NCBI RefSeq assembly: GCF_014655595.1 | Contig: NZ_BNBL01000008.1 | Span: 278,099-342,098 of the forward strand | Origin: Streptomyces griseocarneus | GTDB lineage: Bacteria; Actinomycetota; Actinomycetes; Streptomycetales; Streptomycetaceae | Length of the DNA stretch: 64,000 nt | Direction of reading: 5' to 3' | Shown here: positions 35,230-43,781 of the stretch, in pieces | Layout: the number at the start of each line of letters is the position of its first letter | Position numbering within the stretch: position 1 is the stretch's first letter | The notes under the pieces: model-generated | Database searches by the model: none | Seen by the model: only the letters and a program-made list of their open reading frames with translations | Told to the model about the DNA's origin: nothing | Translations under genes and position numbers: made by a program

Positions 35230-36081
35230 TCAGGCCGGGCAGGCGGGCACGCGCTGTCCGGCCGCCAGGGCCTTGAGGGAGGAGACGGCGTCCTTGAGGT
35301 CGGTGACGGGGATCAGCCGCAGGCCGGCGGGCAGCTCGGCCCGGGCGTCCGAGCACTCCTCCTTGGGGACGAGGAAGACGGTGGCTCCGTCGCGCCGGGC
35401 CGCCCGCGTCTTGAGCGAGACGCCGCCGACGGGGCCGACCGTGCCGTCCGGCTCGATGGTGCCGGTGCCCGCGATGCTGCGGCCGCCGGTCAGGTCGCCG
35501 CCGCGGCCGTCGCCGTCGAGCTTGTCGATGACGCCGAGCGTGAAGAGCAGCCCGGCGCTGGGGCCGCCGACGTCGGCGAGGCTCAGCTCCACCTTGACGT
35601 CCTTGGGCGAGCGGTGCAGATAGCGCAGGGCGGCCTGGGCGGCGGAGTCCTGGGACTTCTTCATCTCGGCGGAGTTGTGCCGCTCGATCTCCTCGTCGGA
35701 CTGCCCGGCGGGGTAGACGGAGTCGCGCGGCATCACGGCCCGGTCGGTGCGGAACCAGCTGTCGACGACGTCGCCCAGGCCCACGCGCGCGTCCGGTCCC
35801 GTGGCCTCGATGGTGGTCATGCGCAGCTGTCCGCTCGTCCTGCGGGTCGCCGCGCCGGTGATGGTGATCACCGGCTTGTCCTTGTGCTCGCCGAGGACGT
35901 TCGCGGTCGTCGAGCCCGGCTGGGCGATGACGAAGGGCAGGGGGACGAGCGCGGCCACCGCGAGCAGGGCGACGACGGGCGCGGCGCAGACGGCGAGGGT
36001 GCGCGTGCGCTTCCTGGCGGCACCCTCGGCCGGGGTGCCCTCGGTCTTCGCGCCCGGGGCAGGCTGGGACGGAGCTGGCAT
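35230..36081 (-). CDS. Membrane-anchored Lon-like S16 serine protease without a PDZ domain
   Basis: A 283-residue protein with one N-terminal membrane helix (about 28-52), a YlbL-like beta domain (GSTTANVLGEHKDKPVITITGA, TSGQLRMTTIEATG), then directly the S16 catalytic core: GGPSAGLLFTLGVID with the nucleophile Ser, and GPVGGVSLKTRAA with the catalytic Lys. The PDZ domain normally lying between these parts in YlbL/SdrC-type proteins is missing, which explains the short length. The active site faces outside. Substrates are unknown. Confidence 0.85.
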   Translation of the reverse strand: MPAPSQPAPGAKTEGTPAEGAARKRTRTLAVCAAPVVALLAVAALVPLPFVIAQPGSTTANVLGEHKDKPVITITGAATRRTSGQLRMTTIEATGPDARVGLGDVVDSWFRTDRAVMPRDSVYPAGQSDEEIERHNSAEMKKSQDSAAQAALRYLHRSPKDVKVELSLADVGGPSAGLLFTLGVIDKLDGDGRGGDLTGGRSIAGTGTIEPDGTVGPVGGVSLKTRAARRDGATVFLVPKEECSDARAELPAGLRLIPVTDLKDAVSSLKALAAGQRVPACPA

Positions 36082-36170
36082 GCTGCGAATCTAATTCACC
36101 GGCCGGGCGGGCGCGCATGCGGGCGGCCCGGGGCCGCCCGCACGGTGTCGCCCCGGCGGTGCCGGCGGCG

Positions 36171-36812
36171 CTACCTCAGCGCGTCCGCCACCTCCTTCGC
36201 GGCCTCCATGACCCGCGTCCCGACCCGCTCGGGAACGGAATCGGCGAGCATGACCACACCCACGCTCCCCTCGATCCCGCTCACGCCGAGCAGCGGTGCC
36301 GCCGCCCCGCTCGCCCCGGCCTCCAGCTCGCCGTGGGTGAGGGCGTACCCGGGGTTGTCGACCTCGCCCCGGCGTGCGGCGAGGATCGCCCGTCCGGCCG
36401 CGCCACGGTCCAGGGGGTGTCGGAACCCGGCGCGGTAGGCAACGTGGTAGTCGGTCCAGGTCGGCTCGACGACGGCGACCGCGAGCGCCTCGGCGCCGTC
36501 GACGAGCGTGAGATGGGCCGTGGCCCCTATGTCCTCGGCCAGCGACCGCAGCGCGGGCATGGCCGCTTCGCGTACGAGCGGGTGGACCTGGCGGCCCAGC
36601 CGCAGCACTCCCAGGCCCACCCGGGCCCGGCCGCCGATGTCCCGGCGGACGAGTGCGTGCTGCTCGAGGGTGGCGAGCAGCCGGTAGACGACCGTGCGGT
36701 TGACGCCGAGCCGGGTGGACAGCTCGGTGACGGTCAGCCCGTGATCGGTGTCGGCGAGCAGTTTGAGGACGCGCAGTCCTCTGTCGAGCGTCTGCGAAGT
36801 CTCCGCGGTCAC
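36171..36812 (-). CDS. IclR-family transcriptional regulator
   Basis: A 213-residue regulator with an N-terminal winged HTH (SQTLDRGLRVLKLLADTDHGLTVTELSTRLGVNRTVVYRLLATLEQHALV, about 4-55) and the IclR effector domain (GATAHLTLVDGAEALAVAVVEP, HPLDRGAAGRAIL). It is somewhat shorter than the usual 250. The GTG at 36812 has GGAGGGG upstream; a longer frame to 36944 is unlikely. No divergent partner gene shows its target. Effector unknown. Confidence 0.9.
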   Translation of the reverse strand: MTAETSQTLDRGLRVLKLLADTDHGLTVTELSTRLGVNRTVVYRLLATLEQHALVRRDIGGRARVGLGVLRLGRQVHPLVREAAMPALRSLAEDIGATAHLTLVDGAEALAVAVVEPTWTDYHVAYRAGFRHPLDRGAAGRAILAARRGEVDNPGYALTHGELEAGASGAAAPLLGVSGIEGSVGVVMLADSVPERVGTRVMEAAKEVADALR

Positions 36813-37146
36813 GACGCCCCTCCTCCGATGAGAGGCGGCCCTCGTCACGGTGGGGTGCGCCACCGGTCCCGTCCGGCAGCGCGCGAAGAGAGGCCGCCGG
36901 CCGTTGACGCATGATCCGGCTGCGCTCCGCGGCGGCGCTGCCACGGGGCGTGTGCGTGAGCGGCACCGTAGCGCCGCCGGTCCGCTCAGCGGAAGAGTCT
37001 GCCCACAATCCGGTCACTGTGCAGGGGATTCGCCGGGATTGGCGGGCAGTTCCCAGCATGTGGACAGGGCGCGGGCTCCCGGTCGGGGAGCCCGCGCCCT
37101 GCTTTCACCAGCGCGCGTCAGGGACGCTCCGGCGTCCGCGCGTACG
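36813..37146. other. 334-bp gene-free region before the IclR gene
   Basis: No gene is supported. It holds the putative IclR-gene promoter region at the left and the helicase terminator (37065-37101) at the right. Short open frames here lack ribosome sites and family features. Confidence 0.5.
37065..37101 (-). terminator. Strong hairpin terminator after the helicase gene
   Basis: A perfect 16-bp stem, CAGGGCGCGGGCTCCC against GGGAGCCCGCGCCCTG, with a 5-nt loop. It lies about 45 nt past the helicase stop codon, followed (minus direction) by a short mixed stretch. Confidence 0.8.
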
Positions 37147-38937
37147 TCACTTCATGCGCGTGGCCCACTCGCGCACCTTCTTGATGCGCTCGTTGAGCTG
37201 TCCGGCCGTCGCCTCAGCGCTGGGCGGTCCGCCGCACACCCGGCGCAGCTCGGTGTGGATCACTCCGTGCGGCTTGCCGCTCTGGTGGACGTACGCCCCC
37301 ACCAGCGTGTTCAGCTGCTTGCGCAGCTCCAGCATCTCCTTGTGGGTGACCACCGGCCGTCGCTCGGCGGGGAGTTCGAGCAGGTCGACCTCGGCGTCGG
37401 GGCGCTTGCGGCTGTGGGCGATCTGACGGGCCTGGCGCTTCTGCAGGAGCAGCTGCACCTGGTCGGGCTCCAGCAGGCCGGGGATGCCGAGGTAGTCCTG
37501 CTCCTCCTCGCTGCCGGCGTGCGCCTGCATGCCGAACTCGGCGCCGTCGTAGAGCACGCGGTCGAAGACCGCCTCCGACTCCAGCGCCTCGAAGGAGAGT
37601 TGGTCGCTCTCGCCGGTGTCCTCGTCCTGCTGCCGCTCCGCCTCCGCGAGGAGCTTGTCCTCTTCGGCGTAGGGGTTCTCGTCGTCGCCGTCCTTCTTGG
37701 GCTTGTCCAGGACGTGGTCGCGCTCGACCTCCATCTCGTTGGCGAAGGTCAGCAGCGTCGGGATGGTCGGCACGAACACCGACGCGGTCTCGCCGCGCCG
37801 GCGCGAGCGCACGAAGCGGCCGACGGCCTGCGCGAAGAACAGCGGCGTGGAGATGGTGGTGGCGTACACGCCGACCGCGAGGCGGGGCACGTCCACGCCC
37901 TCGGACACCATGCGGACGGCGACCATCCAGCGGTCGTCGGACTGCGAGAAGTCGTCGATGCGCTGCGAGGCGCCGGAGTCGTCGGACAGCACGAGGGTGG
38001 CGCCCTCGCCCGTGATCTCCCGGATCAGCTTGGCGTAGGCGCGGGCCGACTCCTGGTCGGAGGCGATGACGAGGGCTCCGGCGTCGGGGATGGACTTGCG
38101 GACCTCGGTCAGCCGCCGGTCGGCCGCCCGCAGCACGTTCGGCATCCAGTCGCCGCGCGGGTCCAGGGCGGTGCGCCAGGCCTGCGAGATCGCGTCCTTG
38201 GTCATCGGCTCGCCGAGGCGGGCCTCCAGCTCGTCGCCCGCCTTGGTGCGCCAGCGCATGTTGCCGCTGTACGAGAGGAAGATGACCGGCCGCACGACGC
38301 CGTCGCCCAGGGCGTTGCCGTAGCCGTAGGTGTAGTCGGCGGACGAGCGGCGGATGCCGTCGTTGCCCTCCTCGTACGTGACGAAGGGGATGGGGTTGGT
38401 GTCGGAGCGGAAGGGCGTTCCGGTCAGGCACAGCCGGCGGGTGGCCGGCTCGAAGGCCTCCAGGCACGCCTCGCCCCAGGACCGGGAGTCGCCGGCGTGG
38501 TGGATCTCGTCGAGGATGACGAGCGTCTTGCGCTGTTCGCAGCGGTTGCGGTGCAGCATGGGGCGCACGCCCACACCGGCGTAGGTGACGGCCACGCCGT
38601 GGTACTCGCGGCCCAGGGGGCCCGCGCTGTAGCCCGGGTCGAGCTTGATGCCTATCCGGGCGGCGGCCTCGGCCCACTGCTTCTTCAGGTGCTCGGTCGG
38701 CGCGACCACGGTCACCTGCTGGACCACGTGGTGGTGCAGCAGCCAGGAGGCGAGGGTGAGCGCGAAGGTGGTCTTTCCGGCGCCCGGGGTCGCCACGGCG
38801 AGGAAGTCGCGGGGCTGTGTCTGGACGTACTTCTCCATGGCGCCCTGCTGCCAGGCACGCAGCTTGTTCGCGGTACCCCAGGGAGCCCGGCCGGGGAAGG
38901 CGGGTGAGAGATGGTGGTTCGCTGTGGTGGTAGTCAC
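37147..38937 (-). CDS. DEAD/DEAH-box superfamily 2 helicase
   Basis: A 596-residue helicase. Motif I is ATPGAGKTT (Lys55), motif II DEIHH, motif III-like TGTPFRSD, and motif VI QAVGRFVRSRRRGE. These place it with the XPB/RadD-like SF2 helicases. The C-terminal 200 residues are strongly acidic then basic with KKDGDDENPYAEEDKLL. The GTG at 38937 is the start. It stands alone. A role in DNA repair or restart is suggested by RadD similarity but is inference. Confidence 0.9.
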   Translation of the reverse strand: MTTTTANHHLSPAFPGRAPWGTANKLRAWQQGAMEKYVQTQPRDFLAVATPGAGKTTFALTLASWLLHHHVVQQVTVVAPTEHLKKQWAEAAARIGIKLDPGYSAGPLGREYHGVAVTYAGVGVRPMLHRNRCEQRKTLVILDEIHHAGDSRSWGEACLEAFEPATRRLCLTGTPFRSDTNPIPFVTYEEGNDGIRRSSADYTYGYGNALGDGVVRPVIFLSYSGNMRWRTKAGDELEARLGEPMTKDAISQAWRTALDPRGDWMPNVLRAADRRLTEVRKSIPDAGALVIASDQESARAYAKLIREITGEGATLVLSDDSGASQRIDDFSQSDDRWMVAVRMVSEGVDVPRLAVGVYATTISTPLFFAQAVGRFVRSRRRGETASVFVPTIPTLLTFANEMEVERDHVLDKPKKDGDDENPYAEEDKLLAEAERQQDEDTGESDQLSFEALESEAVFDRVLYDGAEFGMQAHAGSEEEQDYLGIPGLLEPDQVQLLLQKRQARQIAHSRKRPDAEVDLLELPAERRPVVTHKEMLELRKQLNTLVGAYVHQSGKPHGVIHTELRRVCGGPPSAEATAGQLNERIKKVREWATRMK

Positions 38938-39060
38938 GGTCTCCGTCGGCTGGTTCGGCGATCGGCAACCGCGTCAGCCTACCCGCGTCCGCGGCACCCC
39001 CCGGGTGGTACGACCCGGGCTCACCCGGGGGTGGGACGGACGTCACATAACGCCCCGGAG

Positions 39061-40494
39061 TCACGTCGTACGGTCGCGTGGTGCCAGCCGCGTGGCAAGG
39101 TACGAGCCCACCAGCGCGGATGCCGAGGCGAGGGCGAAAACGATCGCGAAGGCGTGCGGCGGGGCCGCGTCGCCGGCCGCGTCCGCGGCGACCGAGCCGC
39201 CGCCGGAGGAGACGAAGAGCACACCGGCGAGGCCGACCAGCACGATGCTGCCGAGCGCGTCCGACACCTGCAGGGAGGCGGAGTTCGCGCCCTCCTCCCC
39301 CGGCCGGGAGAGCTTGAGCAGCAGCACCGCGCCGCCGGAGATCGTCAGCCCCATGCCGTAGCCGCCGATGATCCAGGAGACGGCCACGATCCACACCGGC
39401 ACGGACGGGATCAGCACCAGCGGCGCGATCGCCACGGCGAGCGCAAGCAGCGCCATGCCGAGACTGATCAGCCGCTCGCGGTAGGGCTCCAGGCGGGGGC
39501 GGCTCTGGGTGTACGAGGCGAGCGCCCACGTCAGCCCGCCACCGGTCAGGGAGAGCCCGGCGAGGGTGGCCGACAGGCCGCGCTCGGTCACCAGCATCAG
39601 CGGCACGAACGTCTCGGCGGCCAGGAAGGACCCCTGGGCGACGCCGCGCAGCAGCACGACCGAGGGCAGCCCGCGCCCGGCCCGGAAGGTGCGCGCGGGC
39701 AGCAGCCGCAGCACGCACGGCACGATCAGGGCGAGCCCGGCGGCGGCGGGCAGGACGGAGACGGGGCGCAGGTCCTGGCCCGCGTACTGCAGCAGTCCGG
39801 CGCCGACGGCCACGGCGAGGGCGAGGAGTATCCGGCGGCGGTCCATGCGCGCGGTGCGGTCGCCGGCCGGCAGCTTGCGCAGCGCGGGCAGCATCACGGC
39901 CAGCGGCGGCAGGACCAGGACGGGGATGGCCAGGAACACCCAGCGCCACCCGATCCGTTCGGTGACGGTGCCGGCCACCAGCGGGCCGACGATCACGGGG
40001 ACGACCCAGGCGGCGGAGAAGGCCGCCAGGATCACCGGCCGCAGCCGCTCGGGGTAGGCCCGGCCGACGACGACGTAGAGCGAGACGATCACCAGCCCGG
40101 CGCCGATGCCCTGCACCCCGCGTCCCCTGACGAACATCCACATCGTCCGCGCCGACCCGGCGACGACCAGCCCTCCGCCGAAGGCCGCGATGCCGGTGAA
40201 GAGGGGGGCCAGCGGCCCGGCCCGGTCGCACCACTCCCCCGACAGCGCCATGGCGAACAGGCTCGCGGTGAAGAAGGCGGAGAAGGAGAAGGCGTAGAGC
40301 TCGAGGCCGTCGAGGGCGCGCGCCGCGACCGGCATCGCGGTGTTGACCGCGCTCGCCTCGAAGGCGATGAGGGAGACGACGGTGACGATGCCGAGGGTGA
40401 GCGCCCGGTACCGGCGCCCGAGTATGCCCCCGGGGTCCTCCGGAGTCGCTGCGGATATGGCGAGGTCGGTGCCTTCGGCGTCGGTTGCGGTCAT
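39061..40494 (-). CDS. MFS transporter (probable drug exporter)
   Basis: A 477-residue major facilitator with about 14 hydrophobic segments, of the DHA2/EmrB-like type. Visible features are the first-helix acidic region (FEASAVNTAMPVAARAL), GEWCDRAGPLAPL as the loop-2 motif, and RGVQGIGAGLVIVSLYVV as the helix-4 motif. The ATG at 40494 is preferred over a longer frame to 40554. There is no adjacent regulator. Substrate unknown. Confidence 0.9.
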   Translation of the reverse strand: MTATDAEGTDLAISAATPEDPGGILGRRYRALTLGIVTVVSLIAFEASAVNTAMPVAARALDGLELYAFSFSAFFTASLFAMALSGEWCDRAGPLAPLFTGIAAFGGGLVVAGSARTMWMFVRGRGVQGIGAGLVIVSLYVVVGRAYPERLRPVILAAFSAAWVVPVIVGPLVAGTVTERIGWRWVFLAIPVLVLPPLAVMLPALRKLPAGDRTARMDRRRILLALAVAVGAGLLQYAGQDLRPVSVLPAAAGLALIVPCVLRLLPARTFRAGRGLPSVVLLRGVAQGSFLAAETFVPLMLVTERGLSATLAGLSLTGGGLTWALASYTQSRPRLEPYRERLISLGMALLALAVAIAPLVLIPSVPVWIVAVSWIIGGYGMGLTISGGAVLLLKLSRPGEEGANSASLQVSDALGSIVLVGLAGVLFVSSGGGSVAADAAGDAAPPHAFAIVFALASASALVGSYLATRLAPRDRTT

Positions 40495-40640
40495 GCCGGC
40501 CAGCGTAGGGAGACACCGGCCCCCGTGCCCCCGGCCGGACGAAGGGAATCCCATCGTCCGTAGGGCCTAGTCCGCAGGCCCCGGCGCCGGGGTCCCGCGT
40601 CGCAGGTCCCGGCGCCGGCCCTCCCCTCCCCGGCCCGGCC

Positions 40641-40680
40641 GGTCAGCCCCCGGCTCAGGTCGTCAGCCCCCGGCTCAGGT
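40641..40680. repeat. Tandem 20-bp duplication across the yeiH-like stop codon
   Basis: Two adjacent copies of a 20-bp unit (GTCAGCCCCCGGCTCAGGT with one variable first base) occupy 40641-40660 and 40661-40680. The second copy contains the stop codon of the YeiH-family gene, and the first is a downstream duplicate. Confidence 0.85.
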
Positions 40681-41733
40681 GGTCAGCAGCACCCCGCCGT
40701 ACGAGACCCCCGCGATCACGATCCACGAGCTCAGCCCGAGCGCCGCGACCCGGCCGCCGGTGCGCACCAGCGAGGGCAGGTGCACCGCGCTGCCCAGCCC
40801 GACGAGGGCGGCGGCCAGCAGCAGCTCCTGGGCGTGCTGGGCGGCGTCCAGTACGCCGCCGGGCAGCCAGCCGGTCGTGCGGACGGCGACCATGGCGAGG
40901 AAGCCGAGCACGAAGAGCGGAACGAGCGGGGGCCGCTTGCCGGACGCCTGGACCACACCCCGGCGGCGGCCGCGCACGGACACCGCCACGGCGGCGACGA
41001 GCGGCGCCAGCAGCGCCACCCGCATCAGCTTGACCAGGACGGCGTCCCCGAGCGCGGCCTGGCCGGCGGTCTGGGCCGTGGCCACGACCTGCCCCACGTC
41101 GTGCACGCTCGCCCCGGCCCAGCGGCCGAACTGCGCGTCGCCCAGCCCGAGCGGGTGGTGCAGCAGCGGCAGCACGGCGATGGCGAGCGTGCCGCACAGC
41201 GTCACCAGCGCCACCGACGTCGCCACGTCCTCCTCGTCGCTGCCCGACACCTCGCTGACCGCGCCGATCGCGGAGGCGCCGCAGATGGAATAGCCGGTGG
41301 CGATCAGCAGCGGCTGGTCGCCGCGCAGCCCGAGCCGGCGGCCGAGCCACAGCGTCCCGGAGAAGGTCGCGGCGACCACCGCGAGCACCATCGCGACGGT
41401 GGCCCAGCCCAGCCCGAGCACGTCGTCCAGGCTGAGCTTGAGCCCGAGCAGCACGATGCCGACGCGCATCAGCCGCTTGCCCGCGAGCGTCAGGCCCGGC
41501 TTGCCGGCGCCGCGCACCCGGGCCCGTACGCCCGGCAGATGGGCCGCGGCGATGCCCAGAACGACGGCGGCCGTGAGCATCGGGATCGCGGGCAGCAGCG
41601 CGTGGACGCCCCAGGCCAGGGCGACCCCGCAGGCGGCCATCGCGAGGCCGGGCAGCGCGCCGGGGGCCGCCGCCGGGCGCGACGGCTTCGGGGGTTTGGG
41701 CGGGCTCGCGGCCCGCGTGCCGAGGAGCGCCAT
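40675..41733 (-). CDS. YeiH/UPF0324-family membrane protein
   Basis: A 352-residue protein with about ten membrane helices. The family blocks KRLMRVGIVLLGLKLSLDDVL, ATGYSICGASAIGAVS and WAGASVHDVGQVVATAQ are clear. YeiH proteins are proposed sulfate/sulfite or related anion exporters; in E. coli yeiH is controlled by the LysR regulator YeiE. Its ATG overlaps the cysteine dioxygenase stop as TGATG, linking it to sulfur-amino-acid breakdown. The N-terminus is Pro/Ala-rich for about 30 residues. Confidence 0.9.
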   Translation of the reverse strand: MALLGTRAASPPKPPKPSRPAAAPGALPGLAMAACGVALAWGVHALLPAIPMLTAAVVLGIAAAHLPGVRARVRGAGKPGLTLAGKRLMRVGIVLLGLKLSLDDVLGLGWATVAMVLAVVAATFSGTLWLGRRLGLRGDQPLLIATGYSICGASAIGAVSEVSGSDEEDVATSVALVTLCGTLAIAVLPLLHHPLGLGDAQFGRWAGASVHDVGQVVATAQTAGQAALGDAVLVKLMRVALLAPLVAAVAVSVRGRRRGVVQASGKRPPLVPLFVLGFLAMVAVRTTGWLPGGVLDAAQHAQELLLAAALVGLGSAVHLPSLVRTGGRVAALGLSSWIVIAGVSYGGVLLTT

Positions 41734-42287
41734 CAGAGGGCGTCGGCCGGCAGGTCGTACACGCGCCGGACGCTGGAGCCCAGGCGCGAGACGTCGGCCC
41801 CGTAGATGTGGAGGGAGATGGCGACGGACGAACAGGCGTTGCGCACCCGGTGGATGTCGCCGGGCGGCGCGAAGCCGCAGACGTCGCCCTGCCGGTTGAC
41901 CACGTCCTCCGTGGCCACCAGGCGGGCGGTCATGCCCTCGGGGACGAGGCGGTAGCGGCGCTCGCTCTCGGTGCCCTGGTGGACGCCGGTGACGCACCAG
42001 GAGACGTGGTCGTGGATGGAGGTCTGCTGGCCGGGCATCCACACGAGCGCGACGACGGAGAAGCTGCCGTCGCTCTCGGCGTGCAGGATGTGCTGGCGGT
42101 AGCGGTCGGGGTCGCCCTCGCTCTGTTCCGCGGTGAGCAGGTCGGGGGCGCCGAGGTGGACCGCGAGCCGCTCACCGACGAGGTACGCCGTCGTGTCGGG
42201 CGGCAGGCCGCGGCCTACGGCGTCCCGGACGTCGCCGACGAGCTGGTCGAGCCGCGCGGTCGTCAGGGGTGCGGTAGGTGTGGTCAT
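41733..42287 (-). CDS. Cysteine dioxygenase-family cupin
   Basis: A 184-residue cupin that should oxidise cysteine to cysteine sulfinate with Fe(II) and O2. The iron ligands are His92 and His94 (SIHDH) and His146 (PPGDIHRVRN). Cys98 lies four residues after the second His. It is translationally coupled to the YeiH-type exporter gene and lies 90 bp downstream of a LysR gene on the same strand. A related thiol (3-mercaptopropionate or similar) remains possible as substrate. Confidence 0.88.
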   Translation of the reverse strand: MTTPTAPLTTARLDQLVGDVRDAVGRGLPPDTTAYLVGERLAVHLGAPDLLTAEQSEGDPDRYRQHILHAESDGSFSVVALVWMPGQQTSIHDHVSWCVTGVHQGTESERRYRLVPEGMTARLVATEDVVNRQGDVCGFAPPGDIHRVRNACSSVAISLHIYGADVSRLGSSVRRVYDLPADAL

Positions 42288-42377
42288 ACGTGCAGGGTCG
42301 AGGCGCTTGATCCATCACGTCCAACGACAGTTGCTTGCCGGGTCGCCAACGTGCGCTTATGGACCGAGCGGGCCCGC

Positions 42378-43283
42378 TCAGCAGCCGACGCGCCGGGCGG
42401 CCACGGCCTTCAGCTCGTCCAGCACCAGCGCGGTGGCCGGAATCCTCAGGTGCTCGCGCAGCACGTAGGCGGAGACGAGGCGGCGCGCGGCCGGGTCCAG
42501 GGCGCGACCGGTGATCTTGTCGTGCCGGAGGAATGACAGGACGAGCGCCGGCATCATCGCCACGCCCAGCCCCTCGGCGACCAGCGACTGCACGACGAGG
42601 TTGTCGTCCGTTGTGAACGCGATGTCGGGTGCGAATCCCTGCTCGGCGCATTCGTGGAGGAAGTTCGTGCGGCAGCGCAGGCAGCCGGCGATCCAGCGCT
42701 CCTCGGCCAGGTCGGCGAGCTTGACCGCCCGGCGGCGGGCGAGGGGGTGTCCCGTGGGGAGCAGAACGGTCAGCTGGTCCTCGAAGAGCGGTATCTCCAC
42801 GAGCTCGTCGGGGACTTCTTCGTGCAGGCCGGGATAGGTGAAGGCGAGTGTGATGTCGCACTCGCCGCGCACCACCCGGCTCAGCGAGTCGGGCGGCTCG
42901 GCCTCCTGCAGCTCCACCCGTACGCCCGGGTGGTCGGCGGCGAGGCGGGCGAGCGCCTCGGGTATGAGGGTGGCCCCGGCGCTGGGGAAGGCGCACACGC
43001 GGACGCGCCCGGCGCGCAGCCGCGTCAGCGAGCTCATTTGCTGTTGCGCGGCGGAAAGGCTGGCGAGGATCGTCTCGGCGTGCCGGGCGAGCGCCTCGCC
43101 GGCCTCGGTCAGCCGCATGCGGCGGCCGACGCGGGTGAACAGCGGAGTGCCGACCGAGCGTTCAAGGGCCTTCATCTGCTGGGTGATCGCCGGCTGGGTG
43201 TAGCCCAGCGCGCGGGCGGCAGCCGAATACGACCCCGCGGTGACCACCGCGTGGAAGGTCTTGATGTGCCGGGAGTCGAACAC
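42378..43283 (-). CDS. LysR-family transcriptional regulator
   Basis: A 301-residue regulator with an N-terminal winged HTH (IKTFHAVVTAGSYSAAARALGYTQPAITQQMKALERSVGTPLF, about 5-50) and a periplasmic-binding-like effector domain from about residue 90. It contains a CLRC pair in the effector domain (AGCLRCRTNFLHEC), which could sense thiols or redox. The GTG at 43283 has no ribosome site but a TATGAT 6 nt upstream, suggesting a leaderless message. The downstream dioxygenase and YeiH genes are the likely targets. Confidence 0.9.
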   Translation of the reverse strand: MFDSRHIKTFHAVVTAGSYSAAARALGYTQPAITQQMKALERSVGTPLFTRVGRRMRLTEAGEALARHAETILASLSAAQQQMSSLTRLRAGRVRVCAFPSAGATLIPEALARLAADHPGVRVELQEAEPPDSLSRVVRGECDITLAFTYPGLHEEVPDELVEIPLFEDQLTVLLPTGHPLARRRAVKLADLAEERWIAGCLRCRTNFLHECAEQGFAPDIAFTTDDNLVVQSLVAEGLGVAMMPALVLSFLRHDKITGRALDPAARRLVSAYVLREHLRIPATALVLDELKAVAARRVGC

Positions 43284-43289
43284 GCCGAA

Positions 43290-43295
43290 ATCATA
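43290..43295 (-). promoter_or_regulatory. Candidate -10 box for a leaderless LysR transcript
   Basis: TATGAT on the minus strand is followed by six bases and then the GTG start codon of the LysR gene. That is the spacing expected when transcription starts at the start codon. No convincing -35 box is seen. Confidence 0.45.
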
Positions 43296-43360
43296 AGCGG
43301 AATTTGGGTTAATGGGGTGAGTGGGCGTGGGTTGCTTTTGGATCAATGAACACATCCGAC

Positions 43361-43504
43361 ATGGCGGACTTATGCCGCACTACACCTCGTACGACGCGGC
43401 CGAACTGGCCTGCCGGGTACGCGATCCGGCATGCGCGCGAGCGAGGCCGTGGCGGCGGCGGTATCGGCTCGTGTTTCATGAACGACAGATGGCGGTCTTG
43501 TGCC
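43361..43504. repeat. Two near-identical 16-bp direct repeats upstream of the LysR gene
   Basis: ATGGCGGACTTATGCC at 43361-43376 and ATGGCGGTCTTGTGCC at 43489-43504 differ at two positions. Each is preceded by ATGAAC at a variable distance. They are placed like paired regulatory sites between the LysR gene and tRNA-Cys; no coding role is evident. Confidence 0.5.
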
Positions 43505-43572
43505 AGCGCCGTCCGCCCCATTGAGGCCCCCGGCGCATGGCCCTAGTGTCGTGCCCGTAAGAACACCAGCAC

Positions 43573-43647
43573 GGCCGTGTGCCCGAGTGGCTTAGGGGCT
43601 CGCCTGCAAAGCGAGTTACGTGGGTTCGATTCCCGCCACGGCCTCCA
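43573..43647 (+). tRNA. tRNA-Cys (anticodon GCA)
   Basis: A 75-nt tRNA including an encoded CCA. The acceptor GGCCGTG pairs with CACGGCC, the discriminator is T, and the anticodon stem CTCGC/GCGAG encloses CTGCAAA with GCA at 43606-43608. The T arm is GTGGGTTCGATTCCCGC. No integrase or duplicated 3' end is present nearby. Confidence 0.95.
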
Positions 43648-43781
43648 CTTCCTGGCTCCCTGCGGGGCCGGCCCATCCGTGCGCGTACTCAAGGCCCGGC
43701 CCGGCAGCGGGCCGCCGATGAGTAACCGCTGAGTAGCCGTACTCATGCCCCGGGCGCAGCCTCCCGCGCAGGATGCACACC

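Noticed and set aside
43309..43521. 70-codon minus-strand frame upstream of the LysR gene
   Set aside because: No ribosome site or family feature; the region fits regulatory DNA better.
43573..43781. tRNA-Cys as an integration site for a mobile island
   Set aside because: No integrase gene, no duplicated tRNA 3' end and no att-like repeat were seen; the recombinase-like domain at 46.4-47.1 kb is part of the sigma factor fusion and is degenerate.
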